A stretch of DNA of 64,000 nucleotides from an uncultured Algibacter sp. (GCF_947487575.1 NZ_CANKXG010000001.1:248001-312000); one strand, 5' to 3'. Numbered from the stretch's first letter, positions 34,063-44,372 are shown. Program-made: numbers and translations. The notes: generated by a model from the sequence alone, not told the origin.

Positions 34063-34998
34063 TTAGTTAATTGTTATTACTGTTCTTCTGTTTTCTGCTT
34101 TACCTTCATCTGTTGCATTATCTGCAATAGGTTCTGTTTGTCCTTTAGATGATGTTTCAATATTGCCCTCTAAAATACCATTTCTAGTTAAGTAGCCTTT
34201 GGCAAAATCTGCACGTTTTAGTCCTAATACAACATTGTTTGCAGCATCTCCTGTATTATCTGTATGCCCAACCACTTGAATCTTTACTCCTAATTTATCG
34301 ACACAATGCGAAATATCTGCAATTTTTTGACGTTGCTCTGAAGATAAGTTAATGGCAGCTTGACCGGTTTTAAAATGAAGTACTAATGGGTTTGCTCTAA
34401 CAGCATCACAGGCCTTTTCCAAAGCTTCCATGTATGAAGCATCTGATGCATCTGTAGTTAGTATTCCAAATTCAAGAGGCCCAAATAATGTGCTATTTAC
34501 ATCTGGATTAATATCATTATTTAACTTACCATAAGTATCTATTTGTTTTGAGGGTATATCGTGTAATACCAAATAGTTTTTAACCGAATTTGCGCGTGCT
34601 AATCCTAAATTTGGATATGCAGAATTATTAACTTCATCACTTTTATAAAACCCTGTAATTTCAATATCTTTTGAAGGGTTTGCTAATAAATAATCTTTTA
34701 ATTTTAAAACACCTTTATCAACATCTTGTGATACTGGATCTAGAATTGAAAAATTAGAAGTTTTGAAATTGAAATTGTCATTCATTTTAATGTTAAAGTC
34801 GCTGTTGGCGTCTTTAATCATAAATGCATTTCTGGTTGCATCTTTAATTTCTGGAGTTACTGCACTTTTAGTCTCATCTTTTTTGTGTCCACAACTTTCT
34901 TGACCACAGCATATACTGCAACAAAGAAAATAATACAAAATTGTCCCGAGAATAATAGTGAGTATAATTCCTAAAAGATAGGATGTTTTTTTACTCAT
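34063..34998 (-). CDS. OmpA family protein with N-terminal anchor and Cys-rich neck
   Basis: 311 residues. Membrane anchor at about 7-25, then a Cys-rich neck with five Cys in 11 residues (26, 27, 30, 31, 36), then two OmpA-like halves: a degenerate one at about 70-185 and a complete one at about 190-311 with VGHTDNTGDAANN and ENRRTVITIN, which bind peptidoglycan in this family. It is upstream of the HhH protein (17-bp gap). The Cys cluster could bind metal or form disulfides with a partner. Confidence 0.85.
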   Translation of the reverse strand: MSKKTSYLLGIILTIILGTILYYFLCCSICCGQESCGHKKDETKSAVTPEIKDATRNAFMIKDANSDFNIKMNDNFNFKTSNFSILDPVSQDVDKGVLKLKDYLLANPSKDIEITGFYKSDEVNNSAYPNLGLARANSVKNYLVLHDIPSKQIDTYGKLNNDINPDVNSTLFGPLEFGILTTDASDASYMEALEKACDAVRANPLVLHFKTGQAAINLSSEQRQKIADISHCVDKLGVKIQVVGHTDNTGDAANNVVLGLKRADFAKGYLTRNGILEGNIETSSKGQTEPIADNATDEGKAENRRTVITIN

Positions 34999-35084
34999 CT
35001 TTAAATAGTTTATGGTTAATAAAATTATAAGTGCTTACAATATAACACTTTAAGCTCATACAGTAAGAAACATAAAACAAAAAA

Positions 35085-35107
35085 AGTCACATTCTAAGAA
35101 TGTGACT
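35085..35107 (-). terminator. Terminator of the aldehyde dehydrogenase gene
   Basis: Perfect 10-bp stem AGTCACATTC/GAATGTGACT with loop TAA. The minus strand continues with seven T, so it serves the gene at 35137. Confidence 0.85.
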
Positions 35108-35136
35108 CTATAAAAATTGAGTAAAATCATTTACCT

Positions 35137-36690
35137 TTATAAATCAAATTTAATCCCTTGAGCTAAAGGTAACTCTGTAGTATAATTAATAGTATTAGTT
35201 TGTCTACGCATGTAAATTTTCCAAGCATCAGAGCCTGATTCACGTCCGCCACCAGTGTCTTTTTCACCTCCAAAAGCACCACCTATTTCTGCACCAGATG
35301 TTCCTATATTTACATTGGCTATTCCACAATCTGAACCTTGAACAGATAAGAATCGTTCTGCTTCACGTAAATTATTTGTCATAATAGCAGAAGATAAGCC
35401 TTGAGCTACTTCATTTTGAATATCAATTGCATTTTCAATATTACCAGAGTATTTTAATAAATATAAAACTGGTGCGAATGTTTCGTGTTGTACAATCTCA
35501 AAATGGGGTTTTGCTTCTGCGATTGCTGGTTTAACATAACAACCACTCTCGTAACCGTCTCCAGAAAGTACACCACCCTCAACTACAACATTTCCACCTT
35601 CGTTAATTACGTTTTCTAAAGCTTGTTTATACATGCTTACCGCATCAGCATCAATTAATGGCCCTACGTGATTAGTTTCATCTAGCGGATTTCCAATACA
35701 CAATTGTTTGTAAGCATCAGCCACAGCGTTTTTTACTTTATCATAAATCGATTCATGAATAATTAAACGACGTGTAGAGGTACAACGCTGACCTGCAGTA
35801 CCAACAGCACCAAAAACAGCACCAATCACTGTCATTTTTATATCGGCGTCAGGGGTTACTATAATAGCATTATTGCCACCTAATTCTAAAAGTGATTTTC
35901 CTAAACGCCCCGCAACTTCTTTAGCCACAATCTTCCCCATTCTAGTTGAACCAGTTGCAGATATTAATGGTATACGTGTGTCTTTCGTCATAAATTCACC
36001 AACACTATAATCCCCATTAACCAAGCATGAAATACCTTCTGGTAAATTATTTTCAGCAAAAACTGCAGCAGCAATATTTTGACAAGCAATACCACAAAGT
36101 GGTGTTTTCTCAGAAGGTTTCCAAACGCAAACATCGCCACAAATCCAAGCTAAAGCTGTGTTCCACGCCCAAACTGCAACTGGAAAATTAAATGCTGAAA
36201 TAATGCCTACAACACCAAGAGGATGATACTGCTCGTACATACGATGTCCAGGGCGCTCAGAATGCATGGTTAGTCCGTGTAGTTGTCGTGATAACCCAAC
36301 AGCAAAATCGCAGATATCAATCATTTCTTGTACTTCACCTAAACCTTCTTGATAGCTTTTACCCATTTCATAAGACACCAATTTTCCTAGGGCTTCTTTC
36401 TTTTCGCGTAATTTATCTCCAAATTGGCGTACAATTTCTCCACGCTGTGGTGCTGGCATAGTTCTCCAAGTTTTAAATGCTGAAGTTGCAGCATCCATCA
36501 CTTGCGCATAGTCTTCTTTTGTAGTCGTTTTTACTTTTCCGATAAGTTGTCCATCTACTGGCGAATAACTTTCAATACTATCCCCATTAGAAAAATTATT
36601 TGACCCCGTAGATGTACCTTCATTAATAGGTTTTACACTCAAAATTTCTAGTGCCTTATCTATACCAAAATCAGTCGCTATTTTATTCAT
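35137..36690 (-). CDS. Aldehyde dehydrogenase, ALDH7 (antiquitin) type
   Basis: 517 residues. Catalytic Cys303 (TAGQRCTSTRR) and Glu269 (LELGGNNA), with Asn168 in FNFP. The overall sequence (EMGKSYQEGLGEVQEMIDICDFAVGLSRQLHG, HPLGVVGIISAFNFPVAVWAWN) is that of alpha-aminoadipic semialdehyde dehydrogenase, which acts in lysine breakdown and also on betaine-type aldehydes. No other lysine-degradation gene is adjacent. Cytoplasmic, single transcription unit. Confidence 0.92.
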   Translation of the reverse strand: MNKIATDFGIDKALEILSVKPINEGTSTGSNNFSNGDSIESYSPVDGQLIGKVKTTTKEDYAQVMDAATSAFKTWRTMPAPQRGEIVRQFGDKLREKKEALGKLVSYEMGKSYQEGLGEVQEMIDICDFAVGLSRQLHGLTMHSERPGHRMYEQYHPLGVVGIISAFNFPVAVWAWNTALAWICGDVCVWKPSEKTPLCGIACQNIAAAVFAENNLPEGISCLVNGDYSVGEFMTKDTRIPLISATGSTRMGKIVAKEVAGRLGKSLLELGGNNAIIVTPDADIKMTVIGAVFGAVGTAGQRCTSTRRLIIHESIYDKVKNAVADAYKQLCIGNPLDETNHVGPLIDADAVSMYKQALENVINEGGNVVVEGGVLSGDGYESGCYVKPAIAEAKPHFEIVQHETFAPVLYLLKYSGNIENAIDIQNEVAQGLSSAIMTNNLREAERFLSVQGSDCGIANVNIGTSGAEIGGAFGGEKDTGGGRESGSDAWKIYMRRQTNTINYTTELPLAQGIKFDL

Positions 36691-36811
36691 TAATTATTGA
36701 TTTATTAAATATGATAAAATTATTTGCGAATATACTAATAAAATGTTGTTTTTATTGAAATTAGTTAATGATAAAATTAGTAACTTTAGTTGCTAAACTT
36801 AAAGTTAAGTC

Positions 36812-37861
36812 ATGAAAAAAATCACAGCTATTATTGCCATTATTTTTACTCTATATTCATGTAATAAAGAAGTTAAAGTTGTTGAAAAACCAATAGTCAA
36901 AGCATCTGATAAGGCAGCATTTTCCATCGTGATACATGGCGGTGCTGGTTTTATTAAAAGGGACAATATTTCTCAAGAAAAAGAAGCAGCATATCGTCAA
37001 AAATTAGAAGAAGCGATTCGCGTAGGCTATAACATCTTAAATAATGGTGGCACTAGCATAGATGCAGTACAAAACACGATTAACATTTTAGAAGACTCAC
37101 CTCTATTTAATTCTGGCAAAGGTGCTGTTTTAACTAACGAAGGAACTTGTGAACACGATGCTTCTATAATGGATGGTAAAACTTTAAATGCAGGTGCATC
37201 AGCAGGTACAAAAACGGTAAAAAACCCGATTAATTTGGCTAGAGCCGTTATGGAACACTCACCACATGTGATGCTTGCTCGTGAAGGTGCAGAAACTTTT
37301 GCTCAAGAACAAGGACTAAAAATTGTAGAGCCCTCCTATTTTCATACAGAAAAAAGCCTAAAAGCTTTAGAGCGTGTAAAAGCGTCTGAAAACACAAAAG
37401 TAGCCTCTTTTTTTGATGCAGATATTCAAAACTCAAAGTTTGGAACTGTAGGGTGTGCCGCTTTAGATAAACATGGTAATTTAGCAGCAGGCACCTCAAC
37501 TGGCGGTATGACCAATAAACGTTGGGGACGCATTGGCGACTCTCCCATTATAGGCGCAGGCACTTATGCTAACAACAACACTTGCGCTGTTTCTAGCACA
37601 GGTTGGGGCGAGTATTTTATTCGTGGTATGGTCGCTTACGATATTTCTGCACTTATGGAATATAAAGGACTTTCTCTAAAAGAAGCTTCAAAAGAAGTGA
37701 TTCAAAATAAATTACCTGCTATTGGGAACGGCAAAGGTAACGGCGGTATTATAGCCATTGATAGCGATGGCACTATTGCTATGGAATTTAATACACCTGG
37801 AATGTTTCGTGCCACAATGGATGATAAAGGTACATTGTATATCGGGATGTTTAAAGACTAG
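36812..37861 (+). CDS. Isoaspartyl peptidase/L-asparaginase (Ntn hydrolase), lipoprotein
   Basis: 349 residues. Signal with lipid Cys17 (FTLYSCNKE). The fold starts FSIVIHGGAG at about 37-46; the autocleavage site is before Thr212 in GTVGCAALD, preceded by NSKF. Other conserved segments are STGGMTNKRWGRIGDSPIIGAGTYA and STGWGEYFIR. Type III asparaginases remove isoaspartyl residues or hydrolyse asparagine; export as a lipoprotein suggests peptide scavenging. Its stop codon overlaps that of the next, convergent gene in CTAG. Confidence 0.92.
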   Translation: MKKITAIIAIIFTLYSCNKEVKVVEKPIVKASDKAAFSIVIHGGAGFIKRDNISQEKEAAYRQKLEEAIRVGYNILNNGGTSIDAVQNTINILEDSPLFNSGKGAVLTNEGTCEHDASIMDGKTLNAGASAGTKTVKNPINLARAVMEHSPHVMLAREGAETFAQEQGLKIVEPSYFHTEKSLKALERVKASENTKVASFFDADIQNSKFGTVGCAALDKHGNLAAGTSTGGMTNKRWGRIGDSPIIGAGTYANNNTCAVSSTGWGEYFIRGMVAYDISALMEYKGLSLKEASKEVIQNKLPAIGNGKGNGGIIAIDSDGTIAMEFNTPGMFRATMDDKGTLYIGMFKD

Positions 37862-38367
37862 GCATTATTATCAGGTCTTTTCTTTAAAAATATCTGAGTA
37901 AAGTAATAAACGCCAGCATCATTTTTTATAACGCCAATGCCTATATGGGTAAAATCGCGTTCTATATTTTTTCTATGTCCTGAACTGTTTAACCAAGCTT
38001 CCATTACAGCTGAAGCAGAACGCTGCCCATAAGCTACGTTTTCACCAGTTCTTGAGGCATTTTCCTCATCAATTAAACGATCAGATCGTTGATTAAAATC
38101 ATCATGACTAATATCGTTTTGGGCAATCATATACTCCGTATGTTCGTTCGCTAAGTTTGTTGCCAAAGTATTGATTTCTAATGTGTTTTCACCAATACTT
38201 AATCTATGGTCATTTACTATCTGTAAAATTTCATCGGCAACTGTAAGTCGTTCTTCTTTTTCAATGTCATCTTCATTAGTCGTATCATCTTTAGAACACG
38301 ATGTCGCAGCAATTAATAATGCAAAACAAATAAGAATTAAGTAGGTTTTAGAATAGTAGGTTTTCAT
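37858..38367 (-). CDS. CAP (SCP/PR-1) domain lipoprotein
   Basis: 169 residues from the ATG at 38367 (MKTYYSKTYLILICFALLIAATSC, lipid Cys); an in-frame ATG 12 bp upstream is less likely. The CAP domain runs from about 45 to 165: VNDHRLSIGENTLEINTLATNLANEHTEYM, HDDFNQRSDRL, GENVAYG, AWLNSSGHRKNIE, THIGIGV and YFTQIF, with His and Glu of the putative active site present. Such proteins are secreted or surface proteins of unclear biochemical role. Confidence 0.88.
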   Translation of the reverse strand: MKTYYSKTYLILICFALLIAATSCSKDDTTNEDDIEKEERLTVADEILQIVNDHRLSIGENTLEINTLATNLANEHTEYMIAQNDISHDDFNQRSDRLIDEENASRTGENVAYGQRSASAVMEAWLNSSGHRKNIERDFTHIGIGVIKNDAGVYYFTQIFLKKRPDNNA

Positions 38368-38634
38368 AATATCAATCATTTGGGTACATGAAATATACGG
38401 TTATCCCATATTCGTAGATGTATAAAACCCTAAAAATCGTCTGCTTTTATTAAAAACGGGCAATTCATCGATAATTTTCCACAAAAGACATAACAATACC
38501 AATTCATAAAAAACCTTAAGACTTATTTAACATCTCCAAAAGACTAAATAGCAATTCCTAAACGTAATTTAATTAACGGGATTCTACCTACGCTTTCGTT
38601 TTTTAGTTAATTTGTTCATTTAAATCTATTCTTC

Positions 38635-41600
38635 ATGTCATTCAAAAAACTTCTTGCTGTCGTAACGGTTATTGTACTAGTATTTTCCTGTAAAAAGAAA
38701 GTTGTAGAAACCGATAATCTTTTCAAATTTCGAGATTATATTAGTTATACCACATCAGGAATAACCTCAGTGGCTAGTCCTATTCAAATTAATTTAGCAA
38801 ACGAAGTTGAAGACTGGGAAATGGGACAGGAAATAACCGATAAAATCGTAATCATAAAACCTCATGTTGAAGGTAAATTAACGGTAGCCAACAAACACAC
38901 CTTACTTTTTAAACCCGATGAACATTTAGAACCCGATACGGAATACACGGTTGTTGTGAAGCTAAATGACATCTATAAAAATATGCCTGATGGCTTTAAA
39001 GATTATACGTTTCAGTTTAAAACCATCACGCCAAGTTTTAATATTGAAACTAATCATTTACAATCGTACAGCAAAAATTGGCAATACCTTGAAGGGGTTA
39101 TAAAATCGGCAGATGTTATTTCAATTGAAGATGCCAAAACATTAGTTGAAGCCTCCCAAAATGGCAAAAAATTAGCATTGGTTTTTAATGAAGCAAATGA
39201 AAGTTCGAAGTATTTTGAGTTTAAAATTGATAGTATTAATCGTAAAATTGAAGACGACAACATCCTTGTAAAATGGAATGGAAAATCTATTGAAGCAACT
39301 AATGAAGGCGAAAACACCATTTTAATTCCTGGTATAAATAACTTTACGATTGTTGAAACTAATGTCACGCAATCTCCAGAACAGCATCTATCCATTAACT
39401 TTTCAGACCCACTTAAAAAACAACAAAATTTTGATGGTTTAGTCTCCATTCAAAAAGTAAAGAATCCAAAATATGTAGTAGATGGAAATGTTCTTAAAGT
39501 GTATCCTGACAGTAAATTAGTGGGTAATATTCAGGTAGATGTATTTCAAGGCATCAAAAATACTGAAGGTTATAAATTGAAGAAACCATTTTCTGAAACT
39601 ATAGCTTTTGAAGATTTAAAACCACAAGTTAAATTAATAAGTAACGGCACCATTTTACCAAATTCTGAGCAATTAAAATTCAATTTTGAAGCGGTTAACT
39701 TAAGTGCAATTGATGTTCGTGTAATTAAAATATTTGAAGATAACGTACTGCAATTTTTGCAAGACAACAACTTAAACAGCAACAATAAATACGATATAAA
39801 AAAGGTTGGGCGTCGGATTGCAAAACAGACTATTCAATTACAATCCGCAGCAGAAAACACAGGAAAATGGAAAGCTTATAGCATCGATTTATCAAAGTTT
39901 TTTAAAGCTGATGCTGGCGCTATTTATCGGGTGGAACTTAGTTTTGATAAACGCTATTCGTTATACGATTGTGAAGCCAATGCAGGTGTTTCAAATTCAG
40001 AAAATGATGATTATAATAACTATTACGAAGAAGATTACTATGAAGGCGATTACGCTGAAATAGATAGTGAAGATGAAGACTTACGTGAGGAAGCTTATTG
40101 GGATAACAAAGCCTATCGTTACAAAAATTATGTTTACAATTGGCGCGAAGAGCAAAACCCATGTCATGATGCCTATTATAACGAGCGTAAAATTGTATCT
40201 CAAAATTTACTCGCTTCAAACCTTGGCGTTATTGCAAAACAGGGTACAAACAACTCGTATTATTTTGCGGTTACCAATATTTTAAACACCAACCCTGAGG
40301 CTGGCGCAAAAGTTGCGCTTTACAATTTTCAACAACAAGAATTGGCAAGCAGAACTACGGACGAACAAGGTTTAACTTTGATTGATTCCGATAAAAATGC
40401 AGCATTCGCCATCGTTTCAAAAGGAAAAAACACTACGTATGTTAAACTTCATGATGGAAACTCGTTGTCGCTTAGCAAGTTTGATGTGTCCGGACATCGT
40501 TTACAACGCGGACTTAAAGGTTATATTTATGGCGAACGTGGTGTTTGGCGACCAGGAGACACTTTGCATTTAACGTTTATGTTGAATGACAACGCTAATA
40601 AACTTCCAAAAAGGCATCCAGTAAAACTTGAAATAACCGATCCTAACGAAAAATTGGTATACAAAAACGTTACCGCAGACCACTTAAATAACTTCTACAA
40701 ATTTACCGTACCAACATCTTCAGAAGGCAAAACTGGAAATTACAATACCAAAGTTTCTGTTGGAGGAGCTACTTTTTATAAAGGTTTAAAAATTGAAACC
40801 GTAAAACCCAATCGATTAAAAATTAAGGTCGATTTTGAAAACGAAATCCTTTCAAATAGCGAACCATTAAAAGGCGATTTGGATGTAAAATGGCTTCACG
40901 GAGCTCCAGGAAAAAATTTAAAAGCTGAGATAAAAGCGAAATTCACTTCTGCTTATACCGCTTTTGAAAACTATAAAAATTACACGTTTAACGACCCTAC
41001 ACGAAAATTCAATACTGAAGAAATTAACATATTTGAAGGGAAAGTAAATGAAGAAGGTTTAGCGTCAATCAACAAAAAACTCAATGTTGGGAAGAATGCA
41101 CCAGGGATGCTGAATGTTCAATTTTTAGTCCGTGCGTTTGAAAATGGTGGCGATTTCTCCATGGACGCTTTTACCAAAAAATATGCGCCCTATACATCTT
41201 TTGTTGGATTACAATCCCCAAAAGGAAAAGCCTATGGCTCATTTTTTACAGATGAAAACCAAACCTTTGACGTAGTGGTGGTTGATGAAAATGGCACCCC
41301 TATAAAACGCAACAACCTTGAAGTGAAGATTTATAAAGTGGAATGGCGCTGGTGGTGGAATTCGTCTTACGATGATTTGGCGAGTTATGTGTCAAGTAGT
41401 TATCACAGACCTTATAAATCTCTAAAAATAAACACAGATGCTAATGGGAAAGCCAATTTCAATGTGAAAATTCCAGACAACGATCGCGGACATTACCTCA
41501 TAAGAGTATCCGATCCTGTTAGCGGTCACGCCACAGGAAGAACCGCATATTTCTACAAAAACTGGTGGCAAAAAGCACCATCATCTGATAAAGAAGCAGC

Positions 41601-44205
41601 AAAAATGCTCGTCTTTTCTGCTGATAAAGACAACTATAATGTAGGCGAAACAGCTAAAGTGACATTTGCTTCAGGAAGTGAAGGTCGTGCTTTGGTAAGT
41701 ATTGAAAATGGCACCGAAGTTTTGGATTATAAATGGGTGAAAACGAGTAAAGGTGAAACTACTGTTGATATTCCAATCAGTAAGGAAATGGCTCCAAACG
41801 TATTTGTGAATATTTCATTATTACAACCACATGCGATTACTGCTAACGATTTACCAATTCGATTATATGGCGTCATTCCAATTATGGTTGAAAACCCAGA
41901 CACGAAATTGCACCCTGAATTAAGCATGCCAGATAAATTGCGTCCAGAGCAAACTTTTGCAGTGAAAGTTTCTGAAAAAAACAACAAAGCGATGACTTAT
42001 ACAATTGCTATGGTTGAAGAAGGGCTGCTAGATTTAACCCGATTTAAAACTCCAAATGCATGGCATGAGTTTTATAAACGTCAAGCCCTAGGTGTAAAAA
42101 CTTGGGATGTTTTTGATGACGTTATTGGTGCTTATTCAGGAAGTATAGACCAAGTATTTGCCATTGGTGGCGATGGCAATGCTGCAGGTGGAAAAAACAA
42201 AAAAGCGAATCGTTTTAAACCTGTGGTTACGTATTTAGGCCCTTTTAAATTGGATGCTGGAAAAACAAAAATCCATCAAATAAAATTACCAAATTATATA
42301 GGTTCTGTTCGAACGATGGTGGTTGCTGGAAATAATGATAATGAAGCTTATGGAAGTACCGATAAAGCGGTTGAAGTTAAAAAACCGTTGATGGTTTTAG
42401 CAACGCTTCCGCGGAAGTTAAGCCCAGGCGAAAAAGTAACCTTACCTGTTACCGTTTTTGCCATGGAACCTAAAGTAAAAAACGTGAATATCAGTTTGAA
42501 ACTGAGTGATGGAATTACGGTAGTTGGCGAAAATTATAAAGCACTTTCTTTTGCTAAGCCAGATGAGCAAATGGCGTATTTTGAATTGGATGTAAGTAAA
42601 GCCAAAGGGATTAATACTGTTGAAGTGATTGCAACTGGCAATGGCGAGAAATCAACATACAAAGTGGAATTGGATGTGGTAAATACGAATCCAATAACTT
42701 CAAAAGCTTTGGATAAAACATTGGCAGTAAATGCATCTGAAACGTTAGACTTTTCAACGTTTGGGGTTACTGGAACAAATTCGGCTACGGTAGAGTTTTC
42801 AACTTTACCGCCAATGGATTTTAGTAGAAGATTGCAGTATTTAATTCGTTATCCACATGGGTGTGTAGAGCAAACCACATCTAGTGTATTTCCACAGTTA
42901 TTTTTAGCTGATATTTTTGATTTGACTTTTGATAAAAAGAAACAAATTCAAACGAATATTGAAAATAGCATCAAACGTTTAGGACATTTTCAACGTGCTC
43001 ATGGTGGACTCAGTTATTGGATTGGAGAAGCTAGTGCCAACGATTGGGGTACCAGTTATGCAGGACATTTTATGATTGAAGCCGAAAAGAAAGGCTATGT
43101 TCTGCCATTAACCTTTAAAAGTAATTGGTTGATGTACCAAAAGCAAACAGCTAGAAATTGGCGCCCAAGTTACAGAACTTACAATTCGGATTTAGCACAG
43201 GCTTACAGATTATATACTTTAGCTTTGGCTGGTAGTCCAGATTTGGCAAGTATGAACCGTCTTAGAGAATTCTCTGAAATTTCGAATGAAGCCAAATGGC
43301 GATTGGCAGCGGCTTATGCTTTAGCAGGACAACAAGAGGCAAGTGACAAGATTTCGCAATCGGCTAATATTAATTTTAAACCGCAGCGTTATAATTATTA
43401 CACCTATGGCTCAGTAGATAGAAACCGTGCGATGGCTCTAGAAACCATGGTATTGACTAAAGATTCTAAAATGCGAGCACTTGCTGAAGATATTGCTAAA
43501 GATTTATCAAGTAACCGATGGATGAGCACACAAACCACGGCTTACAGTTTATTGGCCATGGCAAAAATGGTAAACGCTAATGGCGGAAAAGCTTTAAACC
43601 TAAATTATACCATTAATGGAAAAACGGAACGTATAGACACTAAAAGTGCCATTGCGCAACGAGATTTAAACGTAGTTGAAGGCACAAACAATTTAGTATT
43701 TAAAAACACTAAAGACAATGTAGTTTATATTCGCGTATTGAATTCTGGTAAATTACCACTTGGGCAAGAATTGATAGAACAACGTGGACTAAGTGTTTCG
43801 ATGCAATACAAAGATTTGAAAGGGAATAGGATTGACATTTCTAAGCTGATGCAGGGACAAGATTTTGTAGCTACCGTTAGTGTGAGTAATTTGAAAAATG
43901 CATCGGTTAATGATGTGGCTTTAACACAAATTTTTCCATCGGGTTGGGAAATTGTAAACACCCGTTTTACCGCTTTTGGAAGCACAACAACAAGCGCTGC
44001 AAGACATACTGATATTAGAGACGACCGTGTGAATTTCTATTTTGACTTACCTAAAAAAGGAAAACACAGTACAAAAACGTTTAATGTAATGTTGAATGCC
44101 TCATATTTAGGCACATATTATTTACCTGGAGTACAAGCTGAGGCGATGTATGATGATGAGTTTTTGGTTAGGACTAAAGGAAAATGGGTTACTGTTGAGA
44201 AGTAA
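38635..44205 (+). CDS. Bacterial alpha-2-macroglobulin lipoprotein with thioester
   Basis: 1856 residues. Lipid Cys at about 19 (VLVFSCKKK). MG domains fill the first two thirds (GLKGYIYGERGVWRPGDTLHLTF is the MG2 opening). The thioester CVEQ is at 1410-1413 (YPHGCVEQTTSS), followed by an alpha-toroid (HGGLSYWIGE) and the receptor-binding-like C-terminal domain. The protein traps proteases that breach the outer membrane, and in other bacteria works with PBP1C. A Tyr/Asp/Glu-rich insertion lies near 465-500. pbpC does not follow; the cassette-like element at 44285 does. Confidence 0.94.
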   Translation: MSFKKLLAVVTVIVLVFSCKKKVVETDNLFKFRDYISYTTSGITSVASPIQINLANEVEDWEMGQEITDKIVIIKPHVEGKLTVANKHTLLFKPDEHLEPDTEYTVVVKLNDIYKNMPDGFKDYTFQFKTITPSFNIETNHLQSYSKNWQYLEGVIKSADVISIEDAKTLVEASQNGKKLALVFNEANESSKYFEFKIDSINRKIEDDNILVKWNGKSIEATNEGENTILIPGINNFTIVETNVTQSPEQHLSINFSDPLKKQQNFDGLVSIQKVKNPKYVVDGNVLKVYPDSKLVGNIQVDVFQGIKNTEGYKLKKPFSETIAFEDLKPQVKLISNGTILPNSEQLKFNFEAVNLSAIDVRVIKIFEDNVLQFLQDNNLNSNNKYDIKKVGRRIAKQTIQLQSAAENTGKWKAYSIDLSKFFKADAGAIYRVELSFDKRYSLYDCEANAGVSNSENDDYNNYYEEDYYEGDYAEIDSEDEDLREEAYWDNKAYRYKNYVYNWREEQNPCHDAYYNERKIVSQNLLASNLGVIAKQGTNNSYYFAVTNILNTNPEAGAKVALYNFQQQELASRTTDEQGLTLIDSDKNAAFAIVSKGKNTTYVKLHDGNSLSLSKFDVSGHRLQRGLKGYIYGERGVWRPGDTLHLTFMLNDNANKLPKRHPVKLEITDPNEKLVYKNVTADHLNNFYKFTVPTSSEGKTGNYNTKVSVGGATFYKGLKIETVKPNRLKIKVDFENEILSNSEPLKGDLDVKWLHGAPGKNLKAEIKAKFTSAYTAFENYKNYTFNDPTRKFNTEEINIFEGKVNEEGLASINKKLNVGKNAPGMLNVQFLVRAFENGGDFSMDAFTKKYAPYTSFVGLQSPKGKAYGSFFTDENQTFDVVVVDENGTPIKRNNLEVKIYKVEWRWWWNSSYDDLASYVSSSYHRPYKSLKINTDANGKANFNVKIPDNDRGHYLIRVSDPVSGHATGRTAYFYKNWWQKAPSSDKEAAKMLVFSADKDNYNVGETAKVTFASGSEGRALVSIENGTEVLDYKWVKTSKGETTVDIPISKEMAPNVFVNISLLQPHAITANDLPIRLYGVIPIMVENPDTKLHPELSMPDKLRPEQTFAVKVSEKNNKAMTYTIAMVEEGLLDLTRFKTPNAWHEFYKRQALGVKTWDVFDDVIGAYSGSIDQVFAIGGDGNAAGGKNKKANRFKPVVTYLGPFKLDAGKTKIHQIKLPNYIGSVRTMVVAGNNDNEAYGSTDKAVEVKKPLMVLATLPRKLSPGEKVTLPVTVFAMEPKVKNVNISLKLSDGITVVGENYKALSFAKPDEQMAYFELDVSKAKGINTVEVIATGNGEKSTYKVELDVVNTNPITSKALDKTLAVNASETLDFSTFGVTGTNSATVEFSTLPPMDFSRRLQYLIRYPHGCVEQTTSSVFPQLFLADIFDLTFDKKKQIQTNIENSIKRLGHFQRAHGGLSYWIGEASANDWGTSYAGHFMIEAEKKGYVLPLTFKSNWLMYQKQTARNWRPSYRTYNSDLAQAYRLYTLALAGSPDLASMNRLREFSEISNEAKWRLAAAYALAGQQEASDKISQSANINFKPQRYNYYTYGSVDRNRAMALETMVLTKDSKMRALAEDIAKDLSSNRWMSTQTTAYSLLAMAKMVNANGGKALNLNYTINGKTERIDTKSAIAQRDLNVVEGTNNLVFKNTKDNVVYIRVLNSGKLPLGQELIEQRGLSVSMQYKDLKGNRIDISKLMQGQDFVATVSVSNLKNASVNDVALTQIFPSGWEIVNTRFTAFGSTTTSAARHTDIRDDRVNFYFDLPKKGKHSTKTFNVMLNASYLGTYYLPGVQAEAMYDDEFLVRTKGKWVTVEK

Positions 44206-44284
44206 TAAATTCCTGCGAAAGCAATAATCTTATCCAAAAATCTACTCACATATTTACTTGACTTTGTCAGAAAAAAAATATAAC

Positions 44285-44344
44285 TTCGTTTAACGTCGGA
44301 TATAAAACATTGAAACGATTTCATATCCGCGGAATATTAGCAGC
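44285..44344 (+). repeat. Left hairpin element (short form)
   Basis: Tip TTCGTTTAACGTC, then CGGATAT (44297-44303) paired with ATATCCG (44323-44329) around a 19-nt loop, then inner tip TTAGCAGC (44337-44344). Same order of parts as the right element read on the opposite strand. Starts 79 bp after the alpha-2-macroglobulin stop. Confidence 0.6.
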
Positions 44345-44372
44345 AAGCTCGAAAAAGACAACATACAGATTA

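Noticed and set aside
38380-38634. Possible riboswitch or small gene upstream of the alpha-2-macroglobulin gene
   Set aside because: No stable hairpin series, no terminator and no plausible frame was found.
39806-40285. Additional small genes inside the alpha-2-macroglobulin gene
   Set aside because: Out-of-frame and antisense stretches with no recognisable product; the main frame is continuous for 1856 codons with conserved domains.
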